A DNA stretch of 45,192 nucleotides from an uncultured Bacteroidales bacterium (GTDB lineage: Bacteria; Bacteroidota; Bacteroidia; Bacteroidales; Paludibacteraceae), in assembly GCA_900317745.1 (NCBI GenBank), contig ONHW01000020.1, positions 1 to 45,192 on the forward strand, read 5' to 3'. The notes under the pieces were generated by a model, which saw nothing but the letters and a program-made list of their open reading frames with translations, was not told where the DNA came from and did no database searches. Positions 7,665 to 15,604 of the stretch are shown in pieces (the first letter of the stretch is position 1; every line of letters begins with the position of its first letter). A program made the position numbers and the translations under genes.

Positions 7665-8119
7665 TCATTCCTCGTTCTCGCGTTCAACAATTAGGTCTGC
7701 CAATTCGCTTAATCCCTCCATCTGAGCAAATCGTTCCTTTTGACCTTTGGGACACATATTTCTTTGAGATTGTCGCACCATTTGAAAGCACCATCTCCAA
7801 TGCTTGTAACGCTATTGGGAATTTCAATAGAGGTTAATCCGCTGCACCCTTCGAAAGTATTCGCTCCTATGTTTGTGACGCTATCTGGAATGGTTAGAGA
7901 GATTAAACGATTGCACCATTTGAAAGCCTGATCTCCAATGCTTGTGACGCTATTGGGAACAGTTACCGAGGTCAAAGCTCTGCAACCAGCGAAAGCCCAC
8001 TTTCCTATGCTTGTGACGCTATTGGGAATTTCACATGACCCCTGAAAATCTTTTGGACATTTCACTATTGTCTTGCGGTCATCAGAGAATTCAACTCCAT
8101 ATTTATCAAAGTATGCCAT
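7665..8119 (-). pseudogene. Stand-alone LRR module paralogous to the LRR-DarT N-terminus, with a frameshift
   Basis: The open frame (8119-7709, 136 residues) begins MAYFDKYGVEFSDDRKT, nearly identical to the start of the 1025-residue protein, and has about four LRR_5 repeats. After CVPK it diverges (VKRNDLLRWRD, stop). The larger protein has CVPKGQKARFVRM encoded by CCAAAAGG; here the run is CCAAAGG, one A short. Restoring it gives CVPKGQKERFAQMEGL…LIVERENEE and a stop at 7665-7667, which matches the parent up to its LRR/Sel1 boundary. So this is an LRR-only module without Sel1, coiled coil or DarT parts, broken by a one-base deletion in an A run, or a sequencing/assembly error. No signal peptide is present. 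Confidence 0.75.
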
Positions 8120-8206
8120 GGTTTTTACGCGTTAAAAGTGTATAGAAATATTCTATACTTGTTCTGATTTCCACACAGATACATGCGTATAGTGTTCTAC
8201 GTTACA

Positions 8207-8593
8207 TTAAGTCAATTCTCCTTTTTGCTTTAGTTCTTCAATTTTTTGAAAAACGAGACAAAATTCTAGTTCTATTTGACGATTTGCTTTTATCATGCAT
8301 TCGGAGACATCTTGCTCATTATGGTTAGACATGTTTTGTCTAACATATTGAACATCTCTACTATTATACAAACTATTTATGTTTTGATCTAACACACATG
8401 CATAACTTGCCTTGATATGTTCATCATCTCTTAAAGTTTTTATCTTATCTTTAAGTTGTTCTGCATATTGGCAATACAAGTAGCAACTTGGAGCTACATG
8501 CACTTTTCCATGCCAAACACCATAAGGTTCTTGTAAAAGTTTCTGATGCAAGTTGTCTATATCTTGCAATAATTGTTTTTCATTAGCGTTCAT
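8207..8593 (-). CDS. Small cytosolic protein of unknown function
   Basis: This 128-residue protein is probably helical. It is rich in N, Q, K and E, with heptad-like stretches at both ends (LLQDIDNLHQKLLQ; FQKIEELKQKG) and two nearby cysteines in the middle (SCYLYCQYAEQ). No membrane segment or signal peptide is seen and I recognise no family. It lies upstream of the broken LRR module on the same strand, 87 bases before the LRR ATG, so the two could form a unit. AT-rich composition matches the accessory region. Confidence 0.5.
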   Translation of the reverse strand: MNANEKQLLQDIDNLHQKLLQEPYGVWHGKVHVAPSCYLYCQYAEQLKDKIKTLRDDEHIKASYACVLDQNINSLYNSRDVQYVRQNMSNHNEQDVSECMIKANRQIELEFCLVFQKIEELKQKGELT

Positions 8594-8738
8594 AATATCT
8601 CAGTTTTGTTGCGTCTTATATGTAGCAAAATACTTCTCTGCCTTCATTTCATTTGCAATTGATATCTAGCATTCTCCGTTGTGATCGTTCATCTATTAAT
8701 GTCATCCATTTGCCCAAAGTAACCTTGGGAAGAGGATT

Positions 8739-9992
8739 CTATTTAAACCATTCCGCTGCTGGTAGTACATGGATCGTACAACCTTCCCTGTCCAGAGTTC
8801 GTTTCTCGGTATATGTCAGCACATACAAATCGTTGCAATGCAACTCCTGAGCCGCTTCTTTTAGCGCACTACATTCGCGGCGTATGGCTTTCTCCGACGT
8901 CATCTCGTAACTGACTTGAACCAATTGCTTCACGCGGTTATTCTCACGCAGGACGAAATCAATCTCTTTATCGTTACGCGTGCGGTAGTAAAACATCGTT
9001 TTTTCCGGGTCATAACCTTTGCGCAAAAGGTTAACAAAGACTTGGTTCTCTAATAACCTTCCTAAGTTATCGCTAGTGGAGAATGCCTTTGCGGCCACAA
9101 AACCATTGTCAACTACATATATCTTGCGTGGAGCATTGGTCATCAGTTTGAGTTTGTTGTTGTAGCGCGGCAAATAATAAAAGAGGAAAGGCTCATGGAG
9201 ATAGCCCATGAACTTCTGCGTAGTATTCACACTTTTAATGTTCAGCGCATCGGCTATGTCGTTTGCGCTTAATTGATTGCAGAAATTCGTCAGCAGATAT
9301 AAGGCCATGTTATTGATATCCTCTGTATTACGAATTTTATGGCGTTTCACTACATCTTTCCAAATGATTGAATCAAAGAGCGTGCTGAGGTAACTGGTCG
9401 CCAAAGAACGAGCTGCGACAGTCTCCGGATAACCACCTAAACGCAGATAATCATCTTCAAGAAAAGTCACTTCAGTGCGCTGCTCCGACAAGATAGCGTT
9501 CAGGTCCAAATGATGCCATTCAAAGAACTCCGCCAAACTGAAAGGCAACATCTCTATCGGCAGATACTTACCGGTAAGCACAGTTGCCATCTCGCTTGAA
9601 AGCATGTTGGCATTACTGCCGGTAATAATCATGTTCTTCCCTTGTCGAAAAAGCTCTGTTACCCAAACATCCCAATGCAGCAGATTTTGCACCTCGTCCA
9701 GCAGCAAATAGTCGTAGTTAGGATATACTTCGTCCAATAAACGCATTACCAAATCAGCATTCCAGTTGTCCAGCAATTCCTGCTTATCAAAATTAAGATA
9801 CGCAAAGTTCTTATTACGAAGCATAAGCAATGCTTGCGTGGACTTACCCACACGCCGTGGACCTGTAATTAATTTGATGAGGTGGCTATTAAGCAGTTCA
9901 TCCGTGCTGAGCGTTGTATGACGCCTGATGTAGCTTTGCGCCAATAAATCATCACGCTCTTTGCGTTGTGAAAGGAGTATAGTTTTCATCAT
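8739..9992 (-). CDS. AAA-type ATPase with DUF4143 domain
   Basis: This 417-residue protein has a Walker A GPRRVGKST (44-52), a Walker B YLLLDEVQN (about 95-103), a sensor-like IITGSNA, and a C-terminal DUF4143 nuclease-like region ending in RTRNDKEIDFVLRENN, with the D/E/K pattern of PD-(D/E)XK folds. The family is common and mobile in Bacteroidales and archaea. Its physiological role is unsettled; transposon-, toxin- or defence-linked functions have been suggested. Tandem ATGs (9992 and 9989) follow a clear promoter at 10009-10040, so it is transcribed alone. Confidence 0.8.
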   Translation of the reverse strand: MMKTILLSQRKERDDLLAQSYIRRHTTLSTDELLNSHLIKLITGPRRVGKSTQALLMLRNKNFAYLNFDKQELLDNWNADLVMRLLDEVYPNYDYLLLDEVQNLLHWDVWVTELFRQGKNMIITGSNANMLSSEMATVLTGKYLPIEMLPFSLAEFFEWHHLDLNAILSEQRTEVTFLEDDYLRLGGYPETVAARSLATSYLSTLFDSIIWKDVVKRHKIRNTEDINNMALYLLTNFCNQLSANDIADALNIKSVNTTQKFMGYLHEPFLFYYLPRYNNKLKLMTNAPRKIYVVDNGFVAAKAFSTSDNLGRLLENQVFVNLLRKGYDPEKTMFYYRTRNDKEIDFVLRENNRVKQLVQVSYEMTSEKAIRRECSALKEAAQELHCNDLYVLTYTEKRTLDREGCTIHVLPAAEWFK

Positions 9993-10008
9993 TTTCCAAT
10001 TTTTGCTG

Positions 10009-10040
10009 CAAAGATACTACTTTTTATTCAATTATGCAAG
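10009..10040 (-). promoter_or_regulatory. Bacteroidota-type promoter for the DUF4143 ATPase
   Basis: On the minus strand CTTG (10037-10040), 20 bases, TATCTTTG (10009-10016). The -7 box ends 16 bases before the start codon. Confidence 0.7.
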
Positions 10041-10223
10041 TTTATTGCACAAAAAATATACTTTTTTATGCAGTATGGCGAATTTATTGAACAAAATCGG
10101 CGCTTTTTATATTCTAAACTGCACACAACCATCAATCCGACATAAACGAGCACAGAACACCCTATGATAATGCGCCTGCATAACCCTCGAACAATTATGC
10201 GCGCAAAGTGCACGGTGTAAGAG

Positions 10224-10259
10224 CGGCTCCGGGAGCCGATGTCGGGATACAATCCCGAC
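10224..10259. other. Twin hairpins downstream of mtgA
   Basis: Two adjacent perfect hairpins: CGGCTCCGGGAGCCG (10224-10238, 7-bp arms) and GTCGGGATACAATCCCGAC (10241-10259, 8-bp arms). They follow the mtgA stop by about 40 bases on its strand. There is no T run, so a REP-like element or RNA-stabilising structure is more likely than an intrinsic terminator. Apart from the ATPase promoter, the 9993-10301 gap holds nothing else I can identify. Confidence 0.5.
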
Positions 10260-10301
10260 GAAATGAACGTAGAAAGGAGCGAGCGCAGGGCATGCAGTGC
10301 G

Positions 10302-10922
10302 CTACTCCACTCCGTACAGCCAAGCATTGTAGCAGCGCGGACAAGGGATAATGCCGGTGAGAGACACTGACTGATCGGGACTAAGCTGCTGCGCGCTTGT
10401 GGAGAAATACTCCTGCGCTGCCGACTCCACACCGAACACTCCATCGCCCAACTCTATCACATTCAGGTACACCTCCAGGATCCTATCCTTGCCCCAGAGC
10501 AACTCGATAAGCATCGTGTAGTACGCCTCAATCAGCTTGCGCACGTACGTACGAGCCGGTGTGCAGAACACGTTTTTGGCAGTCTGCTGCGATATGGTGC
10601 TGCCACCCGCAACGATATATCCCGCACGACGGTTGCGATAAAAAGCATCCATCATATCCTCGCACGAGAAACCGCCGTGCTCGTAGTAGTGCGCATCCTC
10701 GCTCTCCACCACCGCGCTGATCATATCCGGCGATATGCGCTCCAGCGGCACCCACTCATGCCTGAGCGTCAACTGTTCGCCGCGACCGAAAGCCTCCGCC
10801 TTGCGCATCACCATCAGCGGAGTGAGCCTGACAGGCACAAACCGGAGCAACACCACCAATGCTATGCTCACAGCCATGAATGCAGCCGCGCAGCAGACGC
10901 AGAATCTAATGAAACGTTGCAT
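10302..10922 (-). CDS. mtgA: Monofunctional biosynthetic peptidoglycan transglycosylase
   Basis: This 206-residue GT51 glycosyltransferase polymerises lipid II into glycan strands at the outer face of the inner membrane. There is one N-terminal membrane anchor (about 8-28). The family motifs are present: VESEDAHYYEHGGF (73-85, catalytic E in SED), GGSTISQQTAKNVF (106-119) and ILEVYLNVIELGDGVFGVE. There is no transpeptidase domain. The ATG at 10922 is chosen over TTG at 10931. The preceding gene on this strand (WG-repeat protein) ends 57 bases upstream. Confidence 0.92.
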   Translation of the reverse strand: MQRFIRFCVCCAAAFMAVSIALVVLLRFVPVRLTPLMVMRKAEAFGRGEQLTLRHEWVPLERISPDMISAVVESEDAHYYEHGGFSCEDMMDAFYRNRRAGYIVAGGSTISQQTAKNVFCTPARTYVRKLIEAYYTMLIELLWGKDRILEVYLNVIELGDGVFGVESAAQEYFSTSAQQLSPDQSVSLTGIIPCPRCYNAWLYGVE

Positions 10923-10924
10923 AA

Positions 10925-10950
10925 TCTTCAAATTTTCAAATCTTCAAATC
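10925..10950. repeat. 8-bp tandem repeat (TCTTCAAA)
   Basis: Three 8-base units TCTTCAAA / TTTTCAAA / TCTTCAAA plus two bases lie directly before the mtgA start codon. A further TTCAAATC follows at 10963. Part of the set of short tandem arrays in this window. Confidence 0.7.
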
Positions 10951-10979
10951 GTCCGCAGGACGTTCAAATCTCTATGCTG

Positions 10980-12044
10980 CTATCGCAGCGCCTTGCCATG
11001 ATCGTCGATCAAGGTGCCGAAGCGGCTGGAGTATTCGCCAAACGAAGCAAAGAACACATGTCGAGTCTGAGCCTCGATCTTGTAGAACTGCGGAGGGGTG
11101 AGCACGTGGTAATGGCGATCCATCAGTCCGCGTTTGTCATTATAATCGACATACACGTAGCAGTCAGTGGGTTCGAAGATATCGTTGCCGTCCTTATCCT
11201 GCCTGCCGGTGTTATACTCCAGCGGCTCGATACGCTTATATATAACCTTGTACAGCAGTTTGCCCTCGTAATCAAACAGCCGCTGTATGCCATTGTGCTC
11301 CGTGGCTATCAACCCCTCCGACCAATCGACATCAATCGACTTGTACGCTCCGCGCAGCACAGGTTGGAGGTTGAAGTCATACACTATACACTCGTCACCC
11401 AGACGCGTGTTGTACAGCATACGTCCATAACTCGTCTCAATCTTGCTATACACCGGCTCAAGCACCCACTGACATGTAGTATCCAACAATCCTACATGTT
11501 CGTAATCGGTGCGCAGCACCAGGCGGTTCTTGTAGTACAGATACTCGTACTGCCCTGCAGCCGGAAGTCCCTGCATGTTCACTTGCGAACCGTCGCGGCG
11601 AAAGATGTACAGCGAGTCCTTGCTCGACATCACGCCGCGGTCGCAGGCAAACTCCCACGCCTTGTCAAACGACAGCGGAGTGAGCAACTCTGCCGTATTC
11701 AGATTGATATACGCGCGCCTGCCTTGCTTGGCGAGGATGGCTATCGAGTCACCCGGAGAGATATGCAGCCACTGGATGCTGTCCACCAGGATCTTACCCG
11801 AAACCGGATCATAGATATGCGCACCGTGCTTGTAGCGCAAACCGTTGCGACCGATCTGCTCGCCGTACAGGTGCTTCTGTATAGCCTTGGGCGCAGAATG
11901 ACCGCTGCGACTGAGTGAATAAACGGCTGCCGACAGCACCACCGGGGCACACAGCAGAAACAAACGTGTGGCTAACGAACGAGCCTGCCACCATGAGCGA
12001 ACAGAGGCCCAAATGTTTGTAAAATCTTTCATATTGCTTTGCAT
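10980..12044 (-). CDS. WG-repeat protein with N-terminal membrane anchor
   Basis: This 354-residue protein has one hydrophobic segment at about 24-43 (LATRLFLLCAPVVLSAAVYS), then several WG-type beta repeats (for example CQWVLEPVYSKIETSYGRML, DYEGKLLYKVIYKRIEPL, DKRGLMDRHYHVLTPPQFYKIE). WG repeats form beta-propeller-like scaffolds of unknown ligand and are common in Bacteroidales envelope proteins. The body should lie in the periplasm. It is transcribed from the promoter at 12064-12095, probably with mtgA. ATG at 12044 is used; ATG at 12032 (MKDFTN) is an equally good start. Confidence 0.7.
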   Translation of the reverse strand: MQSNMKDFTNIWASVRSWWQARSLATRLFLLCAPVVLSAAVYSLSRSGHSAPKAIQKHLYGEQIGRNGLRYKHGAHIYDPVSGKILVDSIQWLHISPGDSIAILAKQGRRAYINLNTAELLTPLSFDKAWEFACDRGVMSSKDSLYIFRRDGSQVNMQGLPAAGQYEYLYYKNRLVLRTDYEHVGLLDTTCQWVLEPVYSKIETSYGRMLYNTRLGDECIVYDFNLQPVLRGAYKSIDVDWSEGLIATEHNGIQRLFDYEGKLLYKVIYKRIEPLEYNTGRQDKDGNDIFEPTDCYVYVDYNDKRGLMDRHYHVLTPPQFYKIEAQTRHVFFASFGEYSSRFGTLIDDHGKALR

Positions 12045-12063
12045 TGATTTGGTAATTACGATG

Positions 12064-12095
12064 CAAAGGTACTGCTTTTATTTCACATCTGCAAG
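12064..12095 (-). promoter_or_regulatory. Bacteroidota-type promoter for the WG-repeat gene
   Basis: On the minus strand CTTG (12092-12095), 20 bases, TACCTTTG (12064-12071), ending about 20 bases before the start codon. Confidence 0.7.
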
Positions 12096-12127
12096 TTTTT
12101 TGCCCGCCAATGTACAAAACACAAAAC

Positions 12128-12156
12128 AGCGTGTATGAAGTTGTTTCACACACGCT
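12128..12156 (-). terminator. Hairpin terminator after the NAGPA-like gene
   Basis: Arms AGCGTGT (12128-12134) and ACACGCT (12150-12156) flank a 15-base loop. On the minus strand the stem is followed by GTTTTGTGTTTTGT, so it should end the LytTR operon. It may also act weakly on the other strand. Confidence 0.55.
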
Positions 12157-12188
12157 ATTTTGTACACCTACGCCTTCGGCAAACAGCG

Positions 12189-13088
12189 CTACCTGTTCTC
12201 GGGATTCTGAGGCCAAACGATGAAACTGATATTCTTGTACACACGCTCATCCCAGAGTCCCATTTTCGTGCCGTTGCCATCAGGATCCATACACCACGCC
12301 ACAGCACTGCTGCCTACCAGATAGATGGCATTGCTAACGCCTATATCCACCAGCGCCTGCGCAAAGTCGTGCAGCGACTCCGGCGTCTGCGACTCCACTA
12401 CCACTACTCTGCCCTCCAGTTCGCACAAGCCGCGACGAACAGACTTGTTCTTCAACTCGTTCTCTACCAGCAGCCCGTTGTCCACCAGCGGGTATTGGCG
12501 GAAAAAGTAGCCGTTCTGCTCCGTGGCCTGCTCAAACAGCGGCGAGTTGTCCGCCACGCCCACGGTGACTTTGTCGCCGATGATTGCGCAATACCCGCGC
12601 TTGCTCAGTCCACGGCTCAGCGGCTCACCGCGCAACACGAACGCACCTACAATGCCGCCGTTGTCCGCACGCACATCTGCCGCCTGAAAGAACAGTATAG
12701 CCCGCTCCCTGTGATCCGCCACACCGTAGCCGACCTCCAGGTGCGGAGTGCTGTTCAGCGGCGCATACACGCGCAGCGGTATATCGTTCACGGTCAGGTC
12801 ACGCGTCAGCGTACCTACCACCTTCAGCGAATCCAAACCGGCTATCCACTCGCGCAATGGGTGCGACTGCACTACCGGCAGCTGCTCAAACGCCGACACA
12901 CCGCCCTCTGCCTCCACCGCCGTTCGGCGGCCTAACCACAGCGCCACACCTAACGCCACACACGCCAACGACACCACGGCTACCGCCACAGCCAACCAAC
13001 GCCGCCACGGCGATTTGCCACGCGCTGACGAACGCGCGACGCCTATCACGCGAATCTCGCTGTCGGATATATTCTCATTGTTAATCAT
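12189..13088 (-). CDS. NAGPA-like (phosphodiester glycosidase family) membrane-anchored protein
   Basis: This 299-residue protein has a single membrane helix (about 30-52, WLAVAVAVVSLACVALGVALWL), then a domain resembling PF09992: GYFFRQYPLVDNGLL, RRGLCELEGRVVVVESQ, and LVDIGVSNAIYLVGSSAVAW near the C-terminus. Related proteins include the enzyme that uncovers mannose-6-phosphate and bacterial exopolysaccharide proteins. The usual substrate in Bacteroidales is unknown. It overlaps the LytTR gene by 4 bases (ATGA), so translation is probably coupled. The family call rests on pattern similarity. Confidence 0.55.
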   Translation of the reverse strand: MINNENISDSEIRVIGVARSSARGKSPWRRWLAVAVAVVSLACVALGVALWLGRRTAVEAEGGVSAFEQLPVVQSHPLREWIAGLDSLKVVGTLTRDLTVNDIPLRVYAPLNSTPHLEVGYGVADHRERAILFFQAADVRADNGGIVGAFVLRGEPLSRGLSKRGYCAIIGDKVTVGVADNSPLFEQATEQNGYFFRQYPLVDNGLLVENELKNKSVRRGLCELEGRVVVVESQTPESLHDFAQALVDIGVSNAIYLVGSSAVAWCMDPDGNGTKMGLWDERVYKNISFIVWPQNPENR

Positions 13089-13450
13089 ACTCCTGATTGC
13101 TCTATCAGATCCTTCAATGCCTTCAGAGCCTCCTTGCTGGCAGACAGGCTGTAGCGGTTCAACTGGCTATCCACCAATATCAACTGCTGCTTGGGCACGT
13201 GGATATAATACACATAATTAAGATTGACTATCAGACTCTTGCCTATCCTGACAAAATGTCTGCTCAACTCCGGCAACTGCTCGGCTATCATACGCTCCAC
13301 CTGACCTAACTGGTAGGTCACCATACGCATCTCACCGCCTGTCTGCAGAAAATTGCAGTAATTTCCGTCGGATGATATATACAGTATATGACTTGCCGCC
13401 ACACGCAGCAGGTCGTTCGACGTAGATATGATCAGATGGGTGTTGGGCAT
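13085..13450 (-). CDS. Stand-alone LytTR DNA-binding regulator
   Basis: This 121-residue protein is almost entirely a LytTR domain: ILYISSDGNYCNFL, a strand-helix region with MVTYQLGQVERMI, FVRIGKSLIVNLNYVYYI and QLILVDSQLNRYSLSASKE. There is no receiver domain and no membrane part. LytTR proteins bind direct repeats upstream of target genes. It has its own promoter (13470-13501) and is coupled to the membrane NAGPA-like gene, which might sequester or sense for it; that is inference. Confidence 0.85.
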   Translation of the reverse strand: MPNTHLIISTSNDLLRVAASHILYISSDGNYCNFLQTGGEMRMVTYQLGQVERMIAEQLPELSRHFVRIGKSLIVNLNYVYYIHVPKQQLILVDSQLNRYSLSASKEALKALKDLIEQSGV

Positions 13451-13469
13451 AACTCAACCAATTGCGATG

Positions 13470-13501
13470 CAAAGGTACAACAATTTTTGCAAATATGCAA
13501 G
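13470..13501 (-). promoter_or_regulatory. Bacteroidota-type promoter for the LytTR operon
   Basis: On the minus strand CTTG (13498-13501), 20 bases, TACCTTTG (13470-13477). The -7 box ends 19 bases before the ATG. Confidence 0.7.
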
Positions 13502-13570
13502 TTTTCTGAACAAAATTGTACAAAATATGCTTCTGAATGTACAAAATGCAATGATCCGGCAGAATAACAG

Positions 13571-13596
13571 AACTCCCGACCGCAAAGTCGGGAGTT
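13571..13596 (-). terminator. Hairpin after phosphoglucomutase gene
   Basis: A 10-bp stem, AACTCCCGAC (13571-13580) and GTCGGGAGTT (13587-13596), with loop CGCAAA. On the minus strand it is followed by CTGTTATT, a weak T tract. It lies beyond the heptamer array that follows the mutase stop. Confidence 0.55.
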
Positions 13597-13620
13597 CTTT
13601 GTTAGTTGTCGAATATCTGA

Positions 13621-13704
13621 CATCAGACATCAGACATCAAACGTCAAACATCAGACATCAAACATCAGACATCAAACGTCAAACATCAAACATCATTCAT
13701 CAGA
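13621..13704. repeat. Twelve-unit 7-bp tandem array CATCA(A/G)A
   Basis: Twelve contiguous heptamers: CATCAGA, CATCAAA, CGTCAAA and one CATCATT, without a break in phase. The last unit contains the TGA stop of the phosphoglucomutase gene read on the minus strand. The same heptamer recurs in frame inside the beta-galactosidase gene at 40763-40818. Confidence 0.95.
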
Positions 13705-15481
13705 TACCCAGGCTGGCCTTGATAGCCGGTACGCGGGCTTCCGCCTCAGCGGTGCAGCGCTCGTAATCGGCACCCGTGAACGGTTTGCCGCTCTTGACAG
13801 GAATCTCGAAGTAGAACTTGATCTTCGGCTCCGTGCCTGACGGACGTACACTGACCTTCAATCCGCCCTCGGTGAAGTACTGCAGCACGTTGCTCGTAGC
13901 GTTCAAAGGCATCTCGATAGCCGACTCTACCCACTTGCCGTCCTTGAGTTCCTGCTGCTTGAGCAGCTTGAAATCCTTGATCTTAACGACTTTCTCGCCG
14001 GCAATCTCCTTCGGAGCGTTGGCGCGGTAGTTAGCCATCATTGCCTGGATCTCCTCGGCTCCGGTCTTACCCGGACGAACAACGTTGATGGTTGTCTCGC
14101 GCTGGAAACCATAATCCTCGTAGATCTTCAGCAGATAATCGTAGAGCGTCATACCGTTATCCTTGGCGTATGCTGCAATCTCGCAAATCAGGCAGATAGC
14201 CGAAGGCGAACATTTGTCGCGTACAGCATCGTACGGCAGGAAGCCGAAACTCTCCTCACCGCCACCGATATATTTGCGCTTGCCTTCCCACATACGGATA
14301 CGGTTGGCTATCCACTTGAAGCCCGTATATTCGTCGGTGAGCGTAACACCCTGTGCATCAGCAATCTTACGAATCAGTTCGCTGGTAACAATGGTTTTGA
14401 CGATATACATATCGTCGCGCAACTTACCCAGGCGCTTCATGTTGTTGATAATGTAGTAGTGGTACATGATGTTCGTCTGGTTGCCGTTGATGATCACCCA
14501 CTCGCCTTTGTCGTTGCGGCAAACGATGGCTATACGGTCAGCATCGGGGTCACTGGCGATCACGAGGTCAGCGCCAAGCTTGGTGCCTAACTTCATACCC
14601 AGGGTCATAGCCTCGGCGTTCTCGGGGTTAGGCGAAACAACGGTCGGGAAGTTGCCGTCGATAACCATCTGCTCGGGCACTACGTGGATGTTCTGGAATC
14701 CCCAACTGCGCAGGCACATCGGTACGATCTGGCGTCCTGCACCGTGCATAGGCGTATATACGATGTTCAGGTCCTTCTGGCGGAGGATAGAGTCCTGATC
14801 AATCATTACGGTCTTGACAGCCATCATGTAGTCGTAATCCATCTCGCCGCCGATGATCTCAATCAGGTCTTTGTTGGCCTCCCACTTGACGTCAGCAAGA
14901 GTCACTTTGTTCACCTCGTCGATTATTCCCTGATCATGCGGCTGCAGCACCTGCGAACCGTCCTCCCAGTAAGCCTTGTAGCCGTTGTACTCCTTCGGGT
15001 TGTGCGATGCGGTTACGTTCACACCGCCCTGGCACTTCAGGTGACGGATAGCAAAACTTACCTCAGGTGTCGGACGCAGGCTCTCGAACAGATAAACCTT
15101 GATTCCGTTGGCAGAGAAGATGTTTGCCACGGTCTCGGCGAACAAACGTCCGTTGTTACGGCAGTCATGACCTACCACTACTGCTACGCGACCGTCTTGT
15201 ACGTTCTTGAATCCACCTTCCTTCTGCACTTTGAGCATGTAATTCGCATAACCCTGGGTCGCCATGGCAACAATGTACTTGTTCATACGGTTCGTACCGG
15301 GGCCCATGATACCACGCAAACCGCCGGTACCGAACTCCAGAGTGCGATAGAAAGCGTCGATGAGCTCGGTTTTGTCCTCAGCCTCCATCATTGCTTTCAC
15401 TTGTGCGCGGGTCTCCGCGTCAAACGGTTCACGAGTCCAAACCTCGGCCGTCTCCATAACTTTTTTCAGTTCTTCGTTCAT
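13700..15481 (-). CDS. pgm: Phosphoglucomutase / phosphomannomutase family protein
   Basis: This 593-residue cytosolic alpha-phosphohexomutase interconverts hexose 1- and 6-phosphates for glycolysis and envelope sugars. Motifs in order: GTGGLRGIMG (51-60), the phosphoserine loop TASHNPKEYNGYK (S159), metal-binding DPDADR (D311, D313, D315), sugar-binding GGGEESFG (406-413) and phosphate-binding RPSGTEPK near the C-terminus. Length and motifs fit the large PGM group common in Bacteroidota. Glucose specificity is inferred. No consensus promoter is evident; a short TTTCAAA repeat lies upstream. Confidence 0.92.
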   Translation of the reverse strand: MNEELKKVMETAEVWTREPFDAETRAQVKAMMEAEDKTELIDAFYRTLEFGTGGLRGIMGPGTNRMNKYIVAMATQGYANYMLKVQKEGGFKNVQDGRVAVVVGHDCRNNGRLFAETVANIFSANGIKVYLFESLRPTPEVSFAIRHLKCQGGVNVTASHNPKEYNGYKAYWEDGSQVLQPHDQGIIDEVNKVTLADVKWEANKDLIEIIGGEMDYDYMMAVKTVMIDQDSILRQKDLNIVYTPMHGAGRQIVPMCLRSWGFQNIHVVPEQMVIDGNFPTVVSPNPENAEAMTLGMKLGTKLGADLVIASDPDADRIAIVCRNDKGEWVIINGNQTNIMYHYYIINNMKRLGKLRDDMYIVKTIVTSELIRKIADAQGVTLTDEYTGFKWIANRIRMWEGKRKYIGGGEESFGFLPYDAVRDKCSPSAICLICEIAAYAKDNGMTLYDYLLKIYEDYGFQRETTINVVRPGKTGAEEIQAMMANYRANAPKEIAGEKVVKIKDFKLLKQQELKDGKWVESAIEMPLNATSNVLQYFTEGGLKVSVRPSGTEPKIKFYFEIPVKSGKPFTGADYERCTAEAEARVPAIKASLGI

Positions 15482-15546
15482 GATAGTAGAGTTTTTTATT
15501 ATTATTTAGGATTTCTTATCTTTGATTTCAAATTTCAAATTTATCT

Positions 15547-15604
15547 GTCAGCACCAAAGGTGCGGTCTGTCTTCTGTCAGCACCGAAGGTGCGGTCTGTC
15601 TTCT
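15547..15604. repeat. Two 29-bp direct repeats of the CTGACAGAAGACAG family
   Basis: Units at 15547-15575 and 15576-15604 differ at one base. Each contains the small inverted repeat GCACC(R)AAGGTGC followed by GGTCTGTCTTCT. On the minus strand this repeat supplies the last eight codons (EDRPHLRC) and the stop of the short sufD gene. Confidence 0.9.

Noticed and set aside
10677-11918. 413-codon plus-strand ORF
   Set aside because: It is antisense to mtgA and the WG-repeat gene, both with clear motifs and promoters; its His/Arg-rich composition is typical of a shadow frame.
13621-13704. CRISPR-like array
   Set aside because: Units are contiguous 7-mers without spacers, and no cas genes are present.
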